Shown here: one piece after another, positions 1 through 32,117 of the stretch
How positions within the stretch are numbered: the stretch's first letter is position 1
Layout: each line of letters begins with the position of its first letter
NCBI GenBank assembly: GCA_012064415.1
Contig: SSNU01000359.1
Location: 1 to 54,800 of the forward strand
Origin: Gyrodactylus bullatarudis
Taxonomy: Eukaryota; Platyhelminthes; Monogenea; Gyrodactylidea; Gyrodactylidae
Length of the DNA stretch: 54,800 bases
Direction: 5' to 3'
Notes under the pieces: model-generated
Databases searched by the model: none
The model's input: the letters and a program-made list of their open reading frames with translations, nothing else
What the model was told of the DNA's origin: nothing
Position numbers and translations under genes: made by a program

Positions 1-99
1 AATATATACCTTAGTTTATGCTTTAATTTTATTGGATCATTTCGTTGCTAGGATTCCCGATGTACCATCTGTGACCCAAGTCTTAAAACTCAAATAGTT

Positions 100-740
100 T
101 CTAACATATTAATGTTGTCATAAATATATTTTTTCCATTATAAATTAGAACATCTGCTTTGGTTCGTATAATTTTTGGTTCTTTGGAAAAATAACATATG
201 TCCAAAATTGTTTTTTGAATTTTTTGAAAATTTTGAAAATAAGATTTTCCGATTTCACACTTTTCAAAAGAAAATTCAAGGTACATTGTTCTAATTTTTT
301 ATGGATATCTTAACATCAATAGAAAGCTAAACTTTTCGTCGGGCAGACGATTTTGAATAAATTTATTTTAAATTTAACTCTGTTGATTTCTTGTTAATAA
401 AAATTTGAGAATTCAGGTGAAAAACCAATTTAGAACCAAAATAATTATTCATTATAATGAAACGAACAATGTTAAGAATGAAAGTCGATTCTCATTGGTC
501 ATTGAGATGGAGCAAAATTAAAACTGATATTGGCTAACCGGTTTAGTATAAAACAAAATCTAGAAAGGGCAGAGAGGATAACTCGGCTCGTCATGTGTGA
601 AATTGACTGTAATATATTTTTCATAGGTATTGGCACCCTGTGTAGTAGTCAAACTCAAGCCTCTCAAATTATATTTTGATAGAACTTATTGATGAAGATC
701 CCAACACAATCAATTAATTTCTTCCAAATGCTTGTACTTA
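100..740. other. AT-rich stretch without a recognised gene
   Basis: I see no credible coding exon here. A short minus-strand open frame at 101-286 has no family resemblance and lies in low-complexity AT-rich DNA. Nothing regulatory can be assigned. Confidence 0.5.
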
Positions 741-794
741 ATCAAGGCAATGCAATGGGGGACCCTATTCAAGACTATCCAGTTCATTGAAAGC

Positions 795-875
795 ATTGTG
801 AGCTTTTCCACTTGTCTCTCCACTGTTGCTATTTATTTGGTGTTTTTCAGCTTGCATTTTATTTTTTTCTTTAAT
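795..875 (+). mobile_element. Penelope-like element 3'-UTR fragment
   Basis: The stretch with 'gtgagcttttccacttgtc', then 'tctccactgttgctatttat' and 'ggtgtttttcagcttgcat', closely matches the segment just after the stop codon of the Penelope-like copy at 53.9-54.0 kb. That copy reads 'gtgagctttttcacttttc', 'tctccactgtcgctatttat' and 'ggtgttttttcagcttaca'. Only this 3' piece is present, so it is a dead fragment. Confidence 0.6.
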
Positions 876-879
876 TTTT

Positions 880-1130
880 ACCCTCCAAATATCAAATGAA
901 TAAAAACTTTCAGTTCAAAGTTCGAAAAAGTGGAATTTTGGCGAAAAATTTAAATTTGAAAAATAGCCATACTTTTCATAAAAATAATTTTTTTCTTCAA
1001 ATGGTTAAAGTGGGCAACGTGAGTAGGATTTCAAAAAATCTTTAAAAAATTCGAATTCTTGATGAAAACATCGAGATTTCTGTAAAAATCATAGAATCCC
1101 AACTTCATATCAATTAGCTTTAATTCTTTC
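880..1130. repeat. Foldback repeat family B, right-arm fragment
   Basis: This shares long matches with 49,640-49,810 and with 26,970-27,055. The shared words are 'cttttcataaaaataattt', 'attcgaattcttgatg' and a terminal 'cccaacttcatatcaattag'. It looks like one arm of a foldback element whose other arm is missing here. Confidence 0.6.
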
Positions 1131-1322
1131 ATAATTTGTTAATTGTTATTTTAACCCTTCAAGCCTCATTGGGTCATATATATGAGACAGGTAACTATCT
1201 TAAGCTATATTTCTGTCTCAAAGGATCTGAAAATAATTTACTGCTCACTTTTCTTAAAGCAGAACTAATATTCTCTCTAATGAATTAGGATTTATCAAGC
1301 TACAATATTTTATTGAAAAGTT

Positions 1323-1735
1323 ATGAGTCAACATTTATTTGATGAAATTGGTCAGCCTCCAAAGCCAATCGTAACACGCTGGGGAAGTTGGCTCGAAGCA
1401 ACTGGTTACTATGTAAACAATCTTGTAAGAGTTAGAGAGATTGTGGAATCATTGTAAAGTAATGGATTAATTGTTCAAAGAGCTAAAGCTGCAATTAAAT
1501 CAGAAGAAGCAAAAATTATGGTTCAATTTCCCCTATGATAAAAAAGTTTGAATCGACAGAATTCAATATTCAAGAAGCATATTCTAGATTGGAAGAGTTG
1601 AACTTTAACGAAGATCCAATAAAACTTAAAAACTATATTGAAAAGCGTCTCAAAAGTAATCCTATCTACAAAATTGTCAAGTTTGGAGAAAAGAATACAG
1701 ATCCTTATTTAAAAAGTTTATTATTGAATGCGATA
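1323..1735 (+). pseudogene. hAT-like transposase remnant, broken
   Basis: A frame from the ATG at 1323 reads MSQHLFDEIGQPPKPIVTRW and continues GSWLEATGYYVNNLVRVREI. The PxxxTRWGSWLEAxxYY pattern is typical of hAT-type transposase-derived proteins. The frame hits TAA at 1455-1457 and TGA at 1536-1538. The homologous reading then resumes in another frame from 1535 (IKKFESTEFNIQEAYSRLEE, then IEKRLKSNPIYKIV), so there is at least one stop and one frameshift. The remnant ends abruptly where the SINE at 1736 begins, so it was probably dead or killed before or by that insertion. The family call rests on remembered resemblance, not a search. Confidence 0.6.
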
Positions 1736-1980
1736 GGGGGTTCTGGCCTAGTGGTTACAACGTTGAAGACCTGGGTTCGAATCCTGGCTATGGTGTACTG
1801 ACGAGTCCATCTGCGTCTACATCTGCCAACGTGAGTTGAATATTATTTGACTCTCTTATGGAATTGACACTTGCTTATCCCAATTTCTAACTTCAAAGTG
1901 TGAGAAGACAATCTCCATCAAGTTAGAGTTCACATGGATATAGTAATTAGCAGTGACCACACTTTACTAGATGACTCGTT
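1736..1980 (+). mobile_element. tRNA-derived SINE, copy 1 (ribozyme deleted)
   Basis: The head carries RNA polymerase III promoter boxes: A box TGGCCTAGTGG at 1744-1754 and a canonical B box GGTTCGAATCC at 1774-1784. After the tRNA-like part it reads 'tatggtgtactgacgagtcc' and then jumps to 'gcgtctacatctgcc'. The hammerhead present in the copy at 22.9 kb has therefore lost its second stem-II strand and the GAAA core here. The body continues through 'ttatttgactctctta' and 'gtgagaagacaatctccatc' to 'gtgaccacactttactag'. The body is shared with the rearranged copy at 29.76 kb. The insertion sits in the hAT-like remnant. Confidence 0.8.
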
Positions 1981-2556
1981 TTTGTATATAAAAAATTTGT
2001 AAAAAATATAATTTTATTTATAAAGAATCATTTTTTTGAAAAACCATTCACAGAAATAGAAGAGAAAAAAGAAACTTTTATCGAGAAACCATGCCCGTAA
2101 ATTTCGAAAATGTGATCACCTTGAATTTATCTCTTGGAATTAAAAAGTTAACCATTTCAGGATCTAAAAACGGTCATATTTTGGGCCAATAACTCCTAAA
2201 CTCTTAAATGTTGGTTTTTGGAATAAATTGCATATTTTTTATCAGCGTATTCTGAAACCGTACAAAATTTTCAATCTCAGCGATGTACTGTGGAAATTTT
2301 TTTTCTGGGTCTTAAGGTTTATTAAGTTCTTGACTTGTATGAATTTTTAAGAATTGCTGCCGGTGCGAATATATCAATTTTCTAAAGTTTGTGGGTTCTG
2401 TTATTTTCTTGTCACTCTAAAACAAGCAACAAGCTTCAATTAGTATATTTAAAGTTCTTTATACAAAAAATATGTGTACATATATGAGGTGATAACCTCT
2501 AAGCAAACAGATTTGTAAATACACTTAAAAGAGAGTTTTTTTTGAAAAATCTCCAA

Positions 2557-3654
2557 ATGACAAAATGTAAAATTAAAATATCAGTTCTCTTTATAATAGC
2601 AGTTCTTCTTGCAAAGATATCTGGTAAAATCATAAGTTTCGGACAACCACCAGTATGTTCATACTCTGAATCGGTTTGTGAATTACACGACATGGATTTT
2701 GAGGGTCTTGAAATGTCTCGGAACAACGAGGAATGTAAAGTTGGCAAGATAATTCAATGCAAGACACGGGAAAATAGTTCTGAGAGAACAACCACTCTAG
2801 TTCAAGAACTATTCACAGATTTACTAGAGGGTAAAAACTATATCAAACTCTTAACCTGGAATGTATATCTGAGTTATAATCAGGACGGTAAAACGTATGG
2901 CAGTCATGAACGTCTTTGTCGGATTCCAAGAGCCCTGAATAACCTAACAGAATCGATTGATTTGATGATTTTTTACAACTTTCATGTTTCCCAATGTACC
3001 CAGGATCTTCGACGCTGGGAAGCATTCACTGAGCAAGGCTTTAAAAACTTGACCTGCGTTGGCAAACATTGTTTAACCAGTGGTAAATCATTTAATAGAA
3101 CCAGTAGTTTCATGACAAATTATTTTACTCTAATAACTGCCAACATTATAGACAAGCCTGAAGTCAACCTTGTATCACTGGCACTTGAGGAATCCTTCTT
3201 CACTGATATGGGTGCATTTGAAAGTAACATGATAAAACTCGTAACTTTAAGTGGCACTCAGTTGATTAAGAATGCTATTCTCTCAATGAGTTTCCCTATG
3301 AAGTACTCTGATGACATTGGTCTCTTGGCTTTCATAATAGATTCCTTGGGTTTTTATGTTATCAACGAGTTTCAATACTCTTATCAAGAATATCCGCGTA
3401 AGAATCAAATGTCTGAAATAGTGTATAATGAAGTGAACGATTCCAGTCATAATGTCTTGGCTGTAACAAAGGGAATCAAATATTCTTTTACCAGTCTGAA
3501 GAAGCTGTATATCAAGGCAGATCGATTATTCAAAATATGCACTGAGAAATTTCCCAGTTACAGGGATTACTATGACTTGTTCAAGTGTCGAGTTCACACT
3601 GAAATTGCAGACCTTGCACCGGAATATCCACTCGTTGCAATGATTGAATATTGA
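2557..3654 (+). CDS. Secreted cysteine-rich protein, family unknown
   Basis: A single uninterrupted frame encodes 365 residues. I chose the first ATG, at 2557; the frame extends upstream only through a TTG. Residues 1-23 form a signal peptide (KCKIKISVLFIIAVLLAKIS core), so the product should be secreted. The mature part has ten cysteines: four near the N-terminus, four at about 115-165, and two in the last 35 residues. It also has five N-glycosylation motifs (NSS, NLT twice, NRT, NDS). No transmembrane segment or recognised domain is visible. Its size and full-length frame argue for a real gene rather than chance in this AT-rich DNA. AATAAA at 3710-3715, 56 bp past the stop, is a plausible polyadenylation signal. 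The next gene (4583) also encodes a secreted protein on the same strand. I do not recognise the family and propose no function. Confidence 0.75.
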   Translation: MTKCKIKISVLFIIAVLLAKISGKIISFGQPPVCSYSESVCELHDMDFEGLEMSRNNEECKVGKIIQCKTRENSSERTTTLVQELFTDLLEGKNYIKLLTWNVYLSYNQDGKTYGSHERLCRIPRALNNLTESIDLMIFYNFHVSQCTQDLRRWEAFTEQGFKNLTCVGKHCLTSGKSFNRTSSFMTNYFTLITANIIDKPEVNLVSLALEESFFTDMGAFESNMIKLVTLSGTQLIKNAILSMSFPMKYSDDIGLLAFIIDSLGFYVINEFQYSYQEYPRKNQMSEIVYNEVNDSSHNVLAVTKGIKYSFTSLKKLYIKADRLFKICTEKFPSYRDYYDLFKCRVHTEIADLAPEYPLVAMIEY

Positions 3655-3719
3655 TCTTCAATTTTTATGAAATCTAGATTTTTTACTTTTTATTTTATTC
3701 TTTGATATGAATAAAAGAA

Positions 3720-4230
3720 ATATGTAACTAGATATATTTAATACCAAGAAAATATAAGATAAAAGTTAAATTTTGAATAGAAAATAATAATTTACAATTT
3801 TCAAAGAAATGGTAAAAGTTGAATCATGAATGGAGATGGGAATATAATGTAAGCTAAAAAAAAACACCAAAAGAACAGGGAAGAGAAAGGTGAAAAAGCT
3901 CACATAGACCACGGTAGTTGAAGGTTAAACGAGTAGTTTTTCTGAACACATAAATTAGGTTTATACCCGTTGATTATCTGTGCTGCTATTCTCTGGATTT
4001 TTGTATAGAATAGAGAAATTAGAATAAATTGGTCTTCTTAGAATCGATCCGTCTTCGAGATCTAAGAAACTCAAAATATCATTAGACTCTCTTTCCCTAG
4101 TAAATTTAAAATATGAAATGACTTCATTCACGAATTCGTCAACAGATACATTAGGTTTCATTATAATAAAAGTGTCATCAATATATCGAAATGTAAACAT
4201 CAGTAAAAGAGTTGATTGTGTCAAACATTT
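3720..4230 (-). pseudogene. Penelope-like element remnant with internal deletion
   Basis: The minus-strand frame 3961-4224 contains FRYIDDTFIIMKPN, matching the YxDD catalytic box of Penelope-like reverse transcriptases (R-Y-V/I-D-D-T-F). FLDLEDGSILRRPIYS follows, as expected downstream. The frame then passes straight into FSILYKNPENSS, which in the copy at 53.8 kb lies near the end of the C-terminal endonuclease region. Most of the thumb and GIY-YIG nuclease is therefore deleted. Towards lower coordinates, the 3'-UTR words 'aaaaagctcacatagacca' and 'gtaagctaaaaaaaaacacc' match other copies in inverse orientation. The remnant cannot encode a working enzyme. Confidence 0.75.
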
Positions 4231-4582
4231 TTTTCGAAAAAAATTTCATACTCTTGGCCTATACGCTTGTATTCCCCTTTGCTCTTTAAACACAAATTAA
4301 GAGAAAAGTTAACAACTTAGTGCGATTTATAATATCCTGATATCTATGCAAATTCGGATAAGTAAGCTTTTTTCCAAGATTGTCAATTCAAACTCAAATG
4401 ATCCTGGATGATTTTTGGATGAGCAGCCATAGAGCAGGATACGGTATTGAGTTGACCAATCATGTAAACTTATTTCGAATTAACCAATCAAAATAAAATT
4501 TATGACTACACTTAAAGCAAAGTAGTCAATAGTCAATGTTGGAGGAAAAATAATGCGAGAATAATTTAGACGGTACTCTATC

Positions 4583-6863
4583 ATGTTGAAGAATCTTCAA
4601 ATAACTCTTTGGACTCTTATTATATTTCAAGCCAATGAAATTTTCGGTAAAGAGACTACCTGTTACTTACAGCTCGAGTGTGAAAGGAAAAATATCAATG
4701 GTAAAAGCAGCGGATTTGTCAGGATACCAGTAAAATCAGGCAGAGGCCCACCAGGAAGGAACGGTCGTGATGGGAATATTGTTGAAAGTATGTTTTTAAT
4801 CTCTTTCTTCCAACTTAAACTATTAGCAGTACAAGTTTATCTGAAATTATTTAGTTCTAGGGAATAAAGGGTTAGCTCACAAATGGATTCTGTAATGTAG
4901 CTAATACGAGAGGAACTTACGAGAGGGCATTACAATAAATTTATAGCCAGATTACATTTCTGAATTCTTCGAGAGTTTATCTTTCGTACTGGTCACGGTA
5001 CAGAGTCCAGCTGTAATAAGACAATCCTTAAGGGAGTTATTACCTAGAACAAAATGATAATTCTAAACTAATAACCCCCCCCCCCTAACTCAAAGAGTCC
5101 AAAGCATCAAATGAACCGATGAAAGGGCTCAAATTTAGTGCCTTGTAATTTGTCTTAGATAATACAAGTTACCTTTAGTGTGTACAAGGTATTTTGGGCC
5201 GAAATTTTTCATGAAATCGATCAAAAAATTCTACTGGATTGAATACAAGACTGATTGAGTTTGCCAAACTCTTTCGTCAAGATTCTGATTTGTAATTTGA
5301 AATTTATCTAAATTTAAATAAAATAGAAATAAAATTTTACCCATTCATTCATTGATAATTGGAATATAGTTTCCTTTGAGCAATGAAACATTTTATTGGT
5401 CTCTATCAGGCAAAGGAGAGTTTTCCTTCCAAACAAAATAAATCGAAGAGAGGATATTACCCCATAGCACGCAAAAAAAATATGATGTTACTGTTGTGTG
5501 ATAACAAAGTTTTGTGTAGTCTGCCTATTCATTACAAGTGTGTATCAACAAGAAGCTTCTGGGAGACGACAGATGTTTGAATAGCGTTTGAGTTTTGTTT
5601 CTTTACCCTGAATGAATATACATTTGAGAAGGGAACATTACTCTTCATTTATAATCAGAATTCTTGATCTTCTTCTCCTATCAGCTATGAACAGCATTTT
5701 TTATTAAATTTGAATGAAGAAATCTGATAAGTTCATTGTTCAATGTTCTAAGTTCCCATTTTACGGGAATAAAACGTCTTTTGCATTAACTAGTGAGAAC
5801 TTCAATGAGAACCAAAACGAACCAAAATGGTTATTTCTATCACCATATGTATTAATTAAGCAACTCGTTTTTATCAATCAAAGGCTGAGAAAATATTCCA
5901 TATTCCACCCATTCGATAGGAAAGCTATTAATTACTTGGAATTCACAAATATATCAGCTCTTTCATTCATCTGACATGAGCTATACCAATTCAAAGAATT
6001 CAATTTTGTTTAAAACGATTTTAATAAAGAATTCAAATATAAAACCGTTTGGCCACTATTTTTTCTGCAAATGAAAGAGAACTTCAAGCTTAGTATTCGG
6101 ACTTGTTTGTTAAAACGTTATGAATAAAAATAATTCACGCAATTGATTCTCGAAACTCAGGGGGGGGGCGCATATTTATTCTGCTAATAAGAATTAAGAA
6201 TTTTATCTGAAATAATATCCAATACATACGGAAAATTTATATCCAAATTGCAAAATTACTGCCCTATTTAAAACTTGTAAAATTACTTGTTAAGAAACCT
6301 TTAATCATTCTCTTTTTATATATAACTACTCACGAGTATTTAAATTTTATAAAATACACAATGTATAATTTACATTGATGAGAGAAAACAATATTAAATA
6401 CAATGTTTATTTGCTTTTAGTACCGAAACCAATGGAAAAACATGTCAAAGACACTCGAACAGAGCAATATGCCCTTCAGTTGTATTTATCAAAAAAATTT
6501 GAAAACTCGATTCTCTCAGCAATGAATCGATTTTCTTTTGACAAAATAAGTGTGAAGCGTGGTTTTGAATATGACACAAACGAGGGAGTTATTAGAATCA
6601 AGAGATCTGGCATCTATCAAGTGCAACTTTCGATTACCTGTAAGGATATGAAAACAGCTGGACTAAAAGCGATACGCAACGAGAAAGATGAAATAGTTAA
6701 AGGATGGATTGAAATGGTATCTTGGGGAATTTTTACTAACACAAACCTAGTTCATCTAGAGGAAGGCGACCAAATCCACTTTGAATTTTATTCCAATGTA
6801 ACAACGAACGTGTTTCACAATAACTACTCTTACTTTTTCATCTTTGCTATTTATCTAGACTAA
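4583..6863 (+). CDS. Secreted collagen/C1q-like domain protein, two exons
   Basis: Exons are 4583-4787 and 6421-6863, with an intron gtatgt...tgcttttag of 1633 bp. The phase-1 join (A|TA) keeps the frame open and gives 215 residues. The start is the ATG at 4583. Residues 1-22 (MLKNLQITLWTLIIFQANEI) act as signal peptide. A short collagen-like stretch, GRGPPGRNGRDG, follows at about residues 53-64. The second exon gives a C1q/TNF-like domain: FSFDKISVKRGFEYDTNEG followed by SGIYQVQLSI, then LEEGDQIHFEFYSN, and a C-terminal FFIFAIYLD. This matches the F-x-x-V...G-x-x-F-D...G-x-Y-x-F and L-x-x-G-D pattern of C1q jelly-roll domains. Such proteins trimerise and act as secreted recognition or adhesion molecules. 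AATAAA lies at 6933-6938. The domain is divergent and the collagen part is far shorter than in adiponectin or C1q chains. Confidence 0.75.
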
Positions 6864-6964
6864 ATATAATTATATTTTGAGAAAATAAGGATTCTGTATT
6901 ATGAAATAAGATTCTAATCATTAGAACCCAAGAATAAATAATCAGGATTTACACTGGGGAATCG

Positions 6965-7080
6965 AAATTTTAGTTAATATTATTATTGTTAACTATTTGT
7001 TAATTTAATTAACTGTTAATAATAACTAATTTAGTTAATAACTAATAGTTAATAGTTATTAACTTTGAGTTAATAATTTT
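6965..7080. repeat. Simple AT repeat built on TTAATA/GTTAAT words
   Basis: About 115 bp made of repeated 'gttaat', 'taactaat' and 'ttattaac' words, almost free of G and C. It begins about 270 bp upstream of the start codon of the DAPK-family gene. It may be merely low complexity; no promoter role can be shown. Confidence 0.6.
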
Positions 7081-7236
7081 AAGTTATTTCATTTGATTTT
7101 GCGGCTTAACTCAACACAAAAAACCTAATGAGTATGGTTTGTTTGAATCTATCACGATAGTTAATCAAAAAAAGTTGTGAAAATTCAAAATGGATTATAA
7201 CGGATAAAATGAAAATATACCACCAAATGTTAGAAA

Positions 7237-28444
<21,208 letters not shown>

Positions 28445-29755
28445 AGAAAGCTTGAACGAGATGATTTTTTTTATTAGCATTTAAAATATCCTTTTCCCCC
28501 CCTCTTTTATCTGATGAAAAGAAATCAAATTCCCCCAAAGCCGTTCGATTTTAGAGTGAAAAAACTCAATTCAGTTTTAGGTTCTATTGTAAATATATAA
28601 TATACATATATATATTTTTAGAGACATACGAAAACAATGAAAATATTCCCAACTTTATTTTCAAAAGATTATCATCCTTTTACGCCTTGGTCTTGCTACT
28701 TTAAAGTATTCTTGTGGTTTATTTATTATTATTTTCTTAATTATTTATTACACTTAAACTTATCTTGATTGACTCAAATATAATAATAAAATCTTTTGGA
28801 TAAATCACAAAATCTACACTACTTCCTCATCAAATATATTTAAATGAGTTTTTATTTGCTTTGGAAAATAATACATTTAAATTGTGATTCTCTTTTTTTT
28901 CTCTGAAGGCGATGATAGAAATGCTTTCAATTTTACATTTTCAAATAAAAAACTGAAATGATATTGAACACTTTTGCAAAAATTTTCTTTTAATCGATTA
29001 CTAAACTTATTATTATTAAAAGAGATAGCATTACTAACAAGGGGAATGGTGGTAGACGGGCAGAATCTGACATTTAGAAAAAACTTTTATCTGAAACGTA
29101 TGTAGTTAACACATACAACTTTTATCAGTTGATGATGAAGGTTACTACACTAACAGCTAAAGTATGCGGAAATTCTTATCCTTTTATTGTCGATTATACC
29201 TTTTGAGGAAGAATGGTATTTCAATGGAATTTAAATTGTATTAGAAAAAGAAACTTTTGTCATTAACAAATTGAATTTCCTCAGATTTTTATCAGAATAT
29301 ATTATATTTAGGATCAGTTTGAACTCACATCTCTTTTAATATTTCATCGGATCAGTTGAAACAGAGATGAGTCTAGCTAAGTTTCTTTTGTTGGGTCCGA
29401 AAACCTAAGCTCACAATTTTCGCAAAAAATGGAACATTTTAAATTTTTCGCTAACCTGAAATTGTAAAAGCTTTCAATAAAGAATTAAAATGATAAAAAC
29501 TATTCTCTCGAATACGAAATGCTTTATAAAAAGTTATTTTATTTCACGATGTTACTTACAAGTATAATCATAAATAATAACAAGTTATTGTTTAAATCCC
29601 TCTCATATTATTGATTTGTCAATAAAAGATTCTGTCAAAGAGTTTTATTAAAAAGTAATGGATTTAAATTGATTTATTAACAACATTTTCAAGTGTTGTT
29701 AATAATTAATTAATAATTTCACATTTCCAAAAGCCTTAACAGCAACTAAAGTTTT
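28445..29755. other. Kinase 3' flank, no gene seen
   Basis: AT-rich sequence after the kinase stop codon. 'aataataaaatctt' near 28,780 offers an AATAAA polyadenylation signal. I see no further gene before the repeats at 29.76 kb. Confidence 0.5.
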
Positions 29756-29761
29756 AGACAT

Positions 29762-29963
29762 TAAACCTACTGGCAAAGAGTGGTCACTTGTAATTCAGCT
29801 CACGGTGACAGATGTAGACGCTTTTCGTTCTTATTATTTGACTCTCTTAAAGAATTGCTTATCCAAATTTTAACATCTAGATGTGAGAAGACAATTTCAA
29901 TCAACTTGGAGTTCATTTGGATATGTAGTAATTACAAGTGACCACACTTTGCTAGTAGGTTTA
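29762..29963. mobile_element. TA-flanked MITE made of rearranged SINE sequence
   Basis: Terminal inverted repeats of 34 bp (29,762-29,795 and 29,930-29,963) match at 32 positions. Both termini begin TA-AACCTACT, fitting a TA target duplication of Tc1/mariner type. The right half is SINE body in forward order ('gtgagaagacaatttcaatc', 'gtgaccacactttgctag'). The left half is an inverted piece of the same SINE: the reverse complement of 'gaacgaaaagcgtctacatc' includes the 3' half of the hammerhead. Confidence 0.7.
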
Positions 29964-30607
29964 GATGCCTTTACATAGTTATTATTCAAAACAAGCAAAG
30001 TTATTCATAAAAAATGTATTCTTGAGATGAAAGCAACTTTACAACAGATTCGTGCCTACTCTTTAGAAGTTACATGACCCAGTAAACTTTTTAGACATTT
30101 TCAGATTACAGAGGTGCTACTGTATCAATCGTATTAGAAGGAAAAGGGTTTGATTTTGATTTTTGAATAGTGTAAGGGGACAGTTTTTTTATATCAAAGA
30201 AGATTTTTAAGAAATGAAATGTTAACGGATTAAACTGGATATCGATTTTAGTCAGCCACCAATATTTTCTCTTACGCTTATTTTAAATACAAATTGTGGC
30301 ATAAATTTTTTGATTTATGAAAAAACCGTCATCCTAGAGTCTGCTACTTTGAAACATTGATATATTTATGCATAACTCTTCGAAAAAAAATTGAATAAAT
30401 TATGATGAAAAGTAAATAGTCTTTTATGTATACTATACAATTACCAGAAAAATCACTGTAATAAAGCTTTCAGAAAGTTTGTACGTAACACCTTTTTATC
30501 CTTTATAATTTGTGCTTCTCTATTTAGAAAGATAAGTTATGTAATTTTTAGATTTAAGAGATGGCTTGAGTTAAAATTAACTCACCTTTCTTCAAGGTAT
30601 ATATAGG

Positions 30608-31490
30608 TATTAGAGATGTAACAAATTTTTCAACCTATTTTAAACACCTACTCAATTGATAATACTATGACTTCTTGACATTATTTTAAGATCAAGTATC
30701 AAAATGCTCCTCTGTGATAATATTCAAGTTTAACGATCAGACTTTTATAAAAATACCGCTAGATTTTCAATGAATTTTTACTACGTTTTCAATAAAATTT
30801 CGAATATCTTTTTTGCTCATTACATATGAGTCATAAGTAGGGCGACCAGAAAAAGGCATACATTATAATGAAAAAAGGCAATTTTTAATTCTGAAATAGG
30901 CAAAAAAAGGCAAATTCATAAAATCGAATGTTTCTCACAAGAAGCATCCCAAGAAGATATCTGCTAATAGAGGACTTGAAGTAGATCTCATTGCTAATCC
31001 AAAAAGTAGCTTTAACAATAATGTAAAGCAAAAAAGGTAAATTCATAAAATCGAATGTCTCTCACAAGTAGTGATTTTTAAAAATCAATCAATTCTTCAA
31101 GCCTTTCAAGGGAATAAAATGAGAATGAGTTGAGTTGGATAAGCCATTTCTATTGGTTTTTTACCGAGTCCCCCATAAGTTTAGATTCGGACAATGAAAA
31201 TTTAACTAAGATCAAGATAGACAAAAGCCATTTTGGTCACCCTAGTCATAAGGCTTCAAGGATTTTTTCAATGAAAATAGTAATAGAATCATGTTAGGAT
31301 CATTTCTGTTAAATTTTTTTATTCCAATATGCCTACGAGAGAATTTAGACAATTCACGACAATGCATGAGATTGCGAACAAGTTTTCAGCTATTTTAGAT
31401 CTCACGCATCATTGTTATCAAAATTATATGTGGAAGTTTTATGGAAAACTTTGATTTAAAGAATAGTCAAAATTCGTTACATCTCTAATA
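30608..31490. mobile_element. TA-flanked MITE (outer element of a nested pair)
   Basis: Ends TATTAGAGATGTAACAAATT and AATTCGTTACATCTCTAATA are inverted copies with one mismatch in the first 20. TA at each boundary would fit a TA duplication. No transposase is visible. A second MITE at 30,838-31,244 sits inside. A minus-strand open frame (31,439-31,639) overlaps its end and has no family resemblance. Confidence 0.6.
30838..31244. mobile_element. hAT-type MITE with exact 8-bp target duplication
   Basis: GTCATAAG at 30,830-30,837 is repeated exactly at 31,245-31,252. The element between them has inverted ends TAGGGCGACCAGAAA and TTTTGGTCACCCTA. An 8-bp duplication and TAGGG ends indicate a hAT element. 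Inside, 'aaattcataaaatcgaatgt' occurs twice in direct orientation (about 30,913 and 31,037). There is no coding capacity. Confidence 0.85.
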
Positions 31491-32117
31491 GGTATAGATG
31501 ATGAATAATTGTTATATTCATCAAAATTATAACTCATTTCGTTGTTGTTGTTCGTAATTGGCGCAGAACAGGAAAAAATGCAGAGAAATGTGTTTCTTGT
31601 TCTTTCCAGTTTAGTATTTTCATCATGTAAATTTTCCATTGTAATTATTCCTTACTATGAATAATGTTTATTGTAAAAATTACCTCAGATTATCCTGCTT
31701 TGTGAAAATATTAACAAAAATACATGGAATTTATCTATTGAGTGGAAGCCTCCCCTATGGATTAGTGCATAGGGTAGAAGAAACTTGAATGTTCTTATGA
31801 ATTGTATTGTAATTCAATTAATATTATTATTGGTGAAAGTTTATTTTTTTGTACATGTCATCAGTGGAAATACATGAGAAATATGATGACATATCCAAGA
31901 AGAAAAAAATGACTACATTCACGTGTAACTGGAAGCATGGAGACATAGTTTCTTGCATCTCAGAGATAAATTTTGTGTAGAAAGGAGAAAAGTTTTACTT
32001 GATGATGAGACAGAACAAGATTGACATTGGTCTGTTATGGATAAAAATTTTTAATTATTCGAATTCATTGTCTCATAATTAAAACTCTTACAAAGATTTT
32101 ACTTAAAATGCCTAAAC
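31491..32117. other. Repeat-poor gap, no gene seen
   Basis: AT-rich sequence between two inverted-repeat elements. I see no gene or clear signal in it. Confidence 0.45.

Noticed and set aside
1744..1800. A functional tRNA gene at the A and B boxes
   Set aside because: The acceptor and anticodon arms do not fold into a cloverleaf, and the same head recurs at 22.9 kb with a shared body, so it is a SINE head.
4118..4300. 60-residue plus-strand ORF
   Set aside because: Antisense to the Penelope reverse transcriptase frame with the YIDD box.
5383..5974. Two plus-strand ORFs between the C1q-like exons
   Set aside because: No domain, no matching phase with the flanking exons, and the direct join of 4787 to 6421 already gives a coherent protein.
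31439..31639. 66-residue minus-strand ORF with Asn/Tyr-rich sequence
   Set aside because: It overlaps the terminal repeat of a MITE, has no domain and no splice context; chance is more likely.
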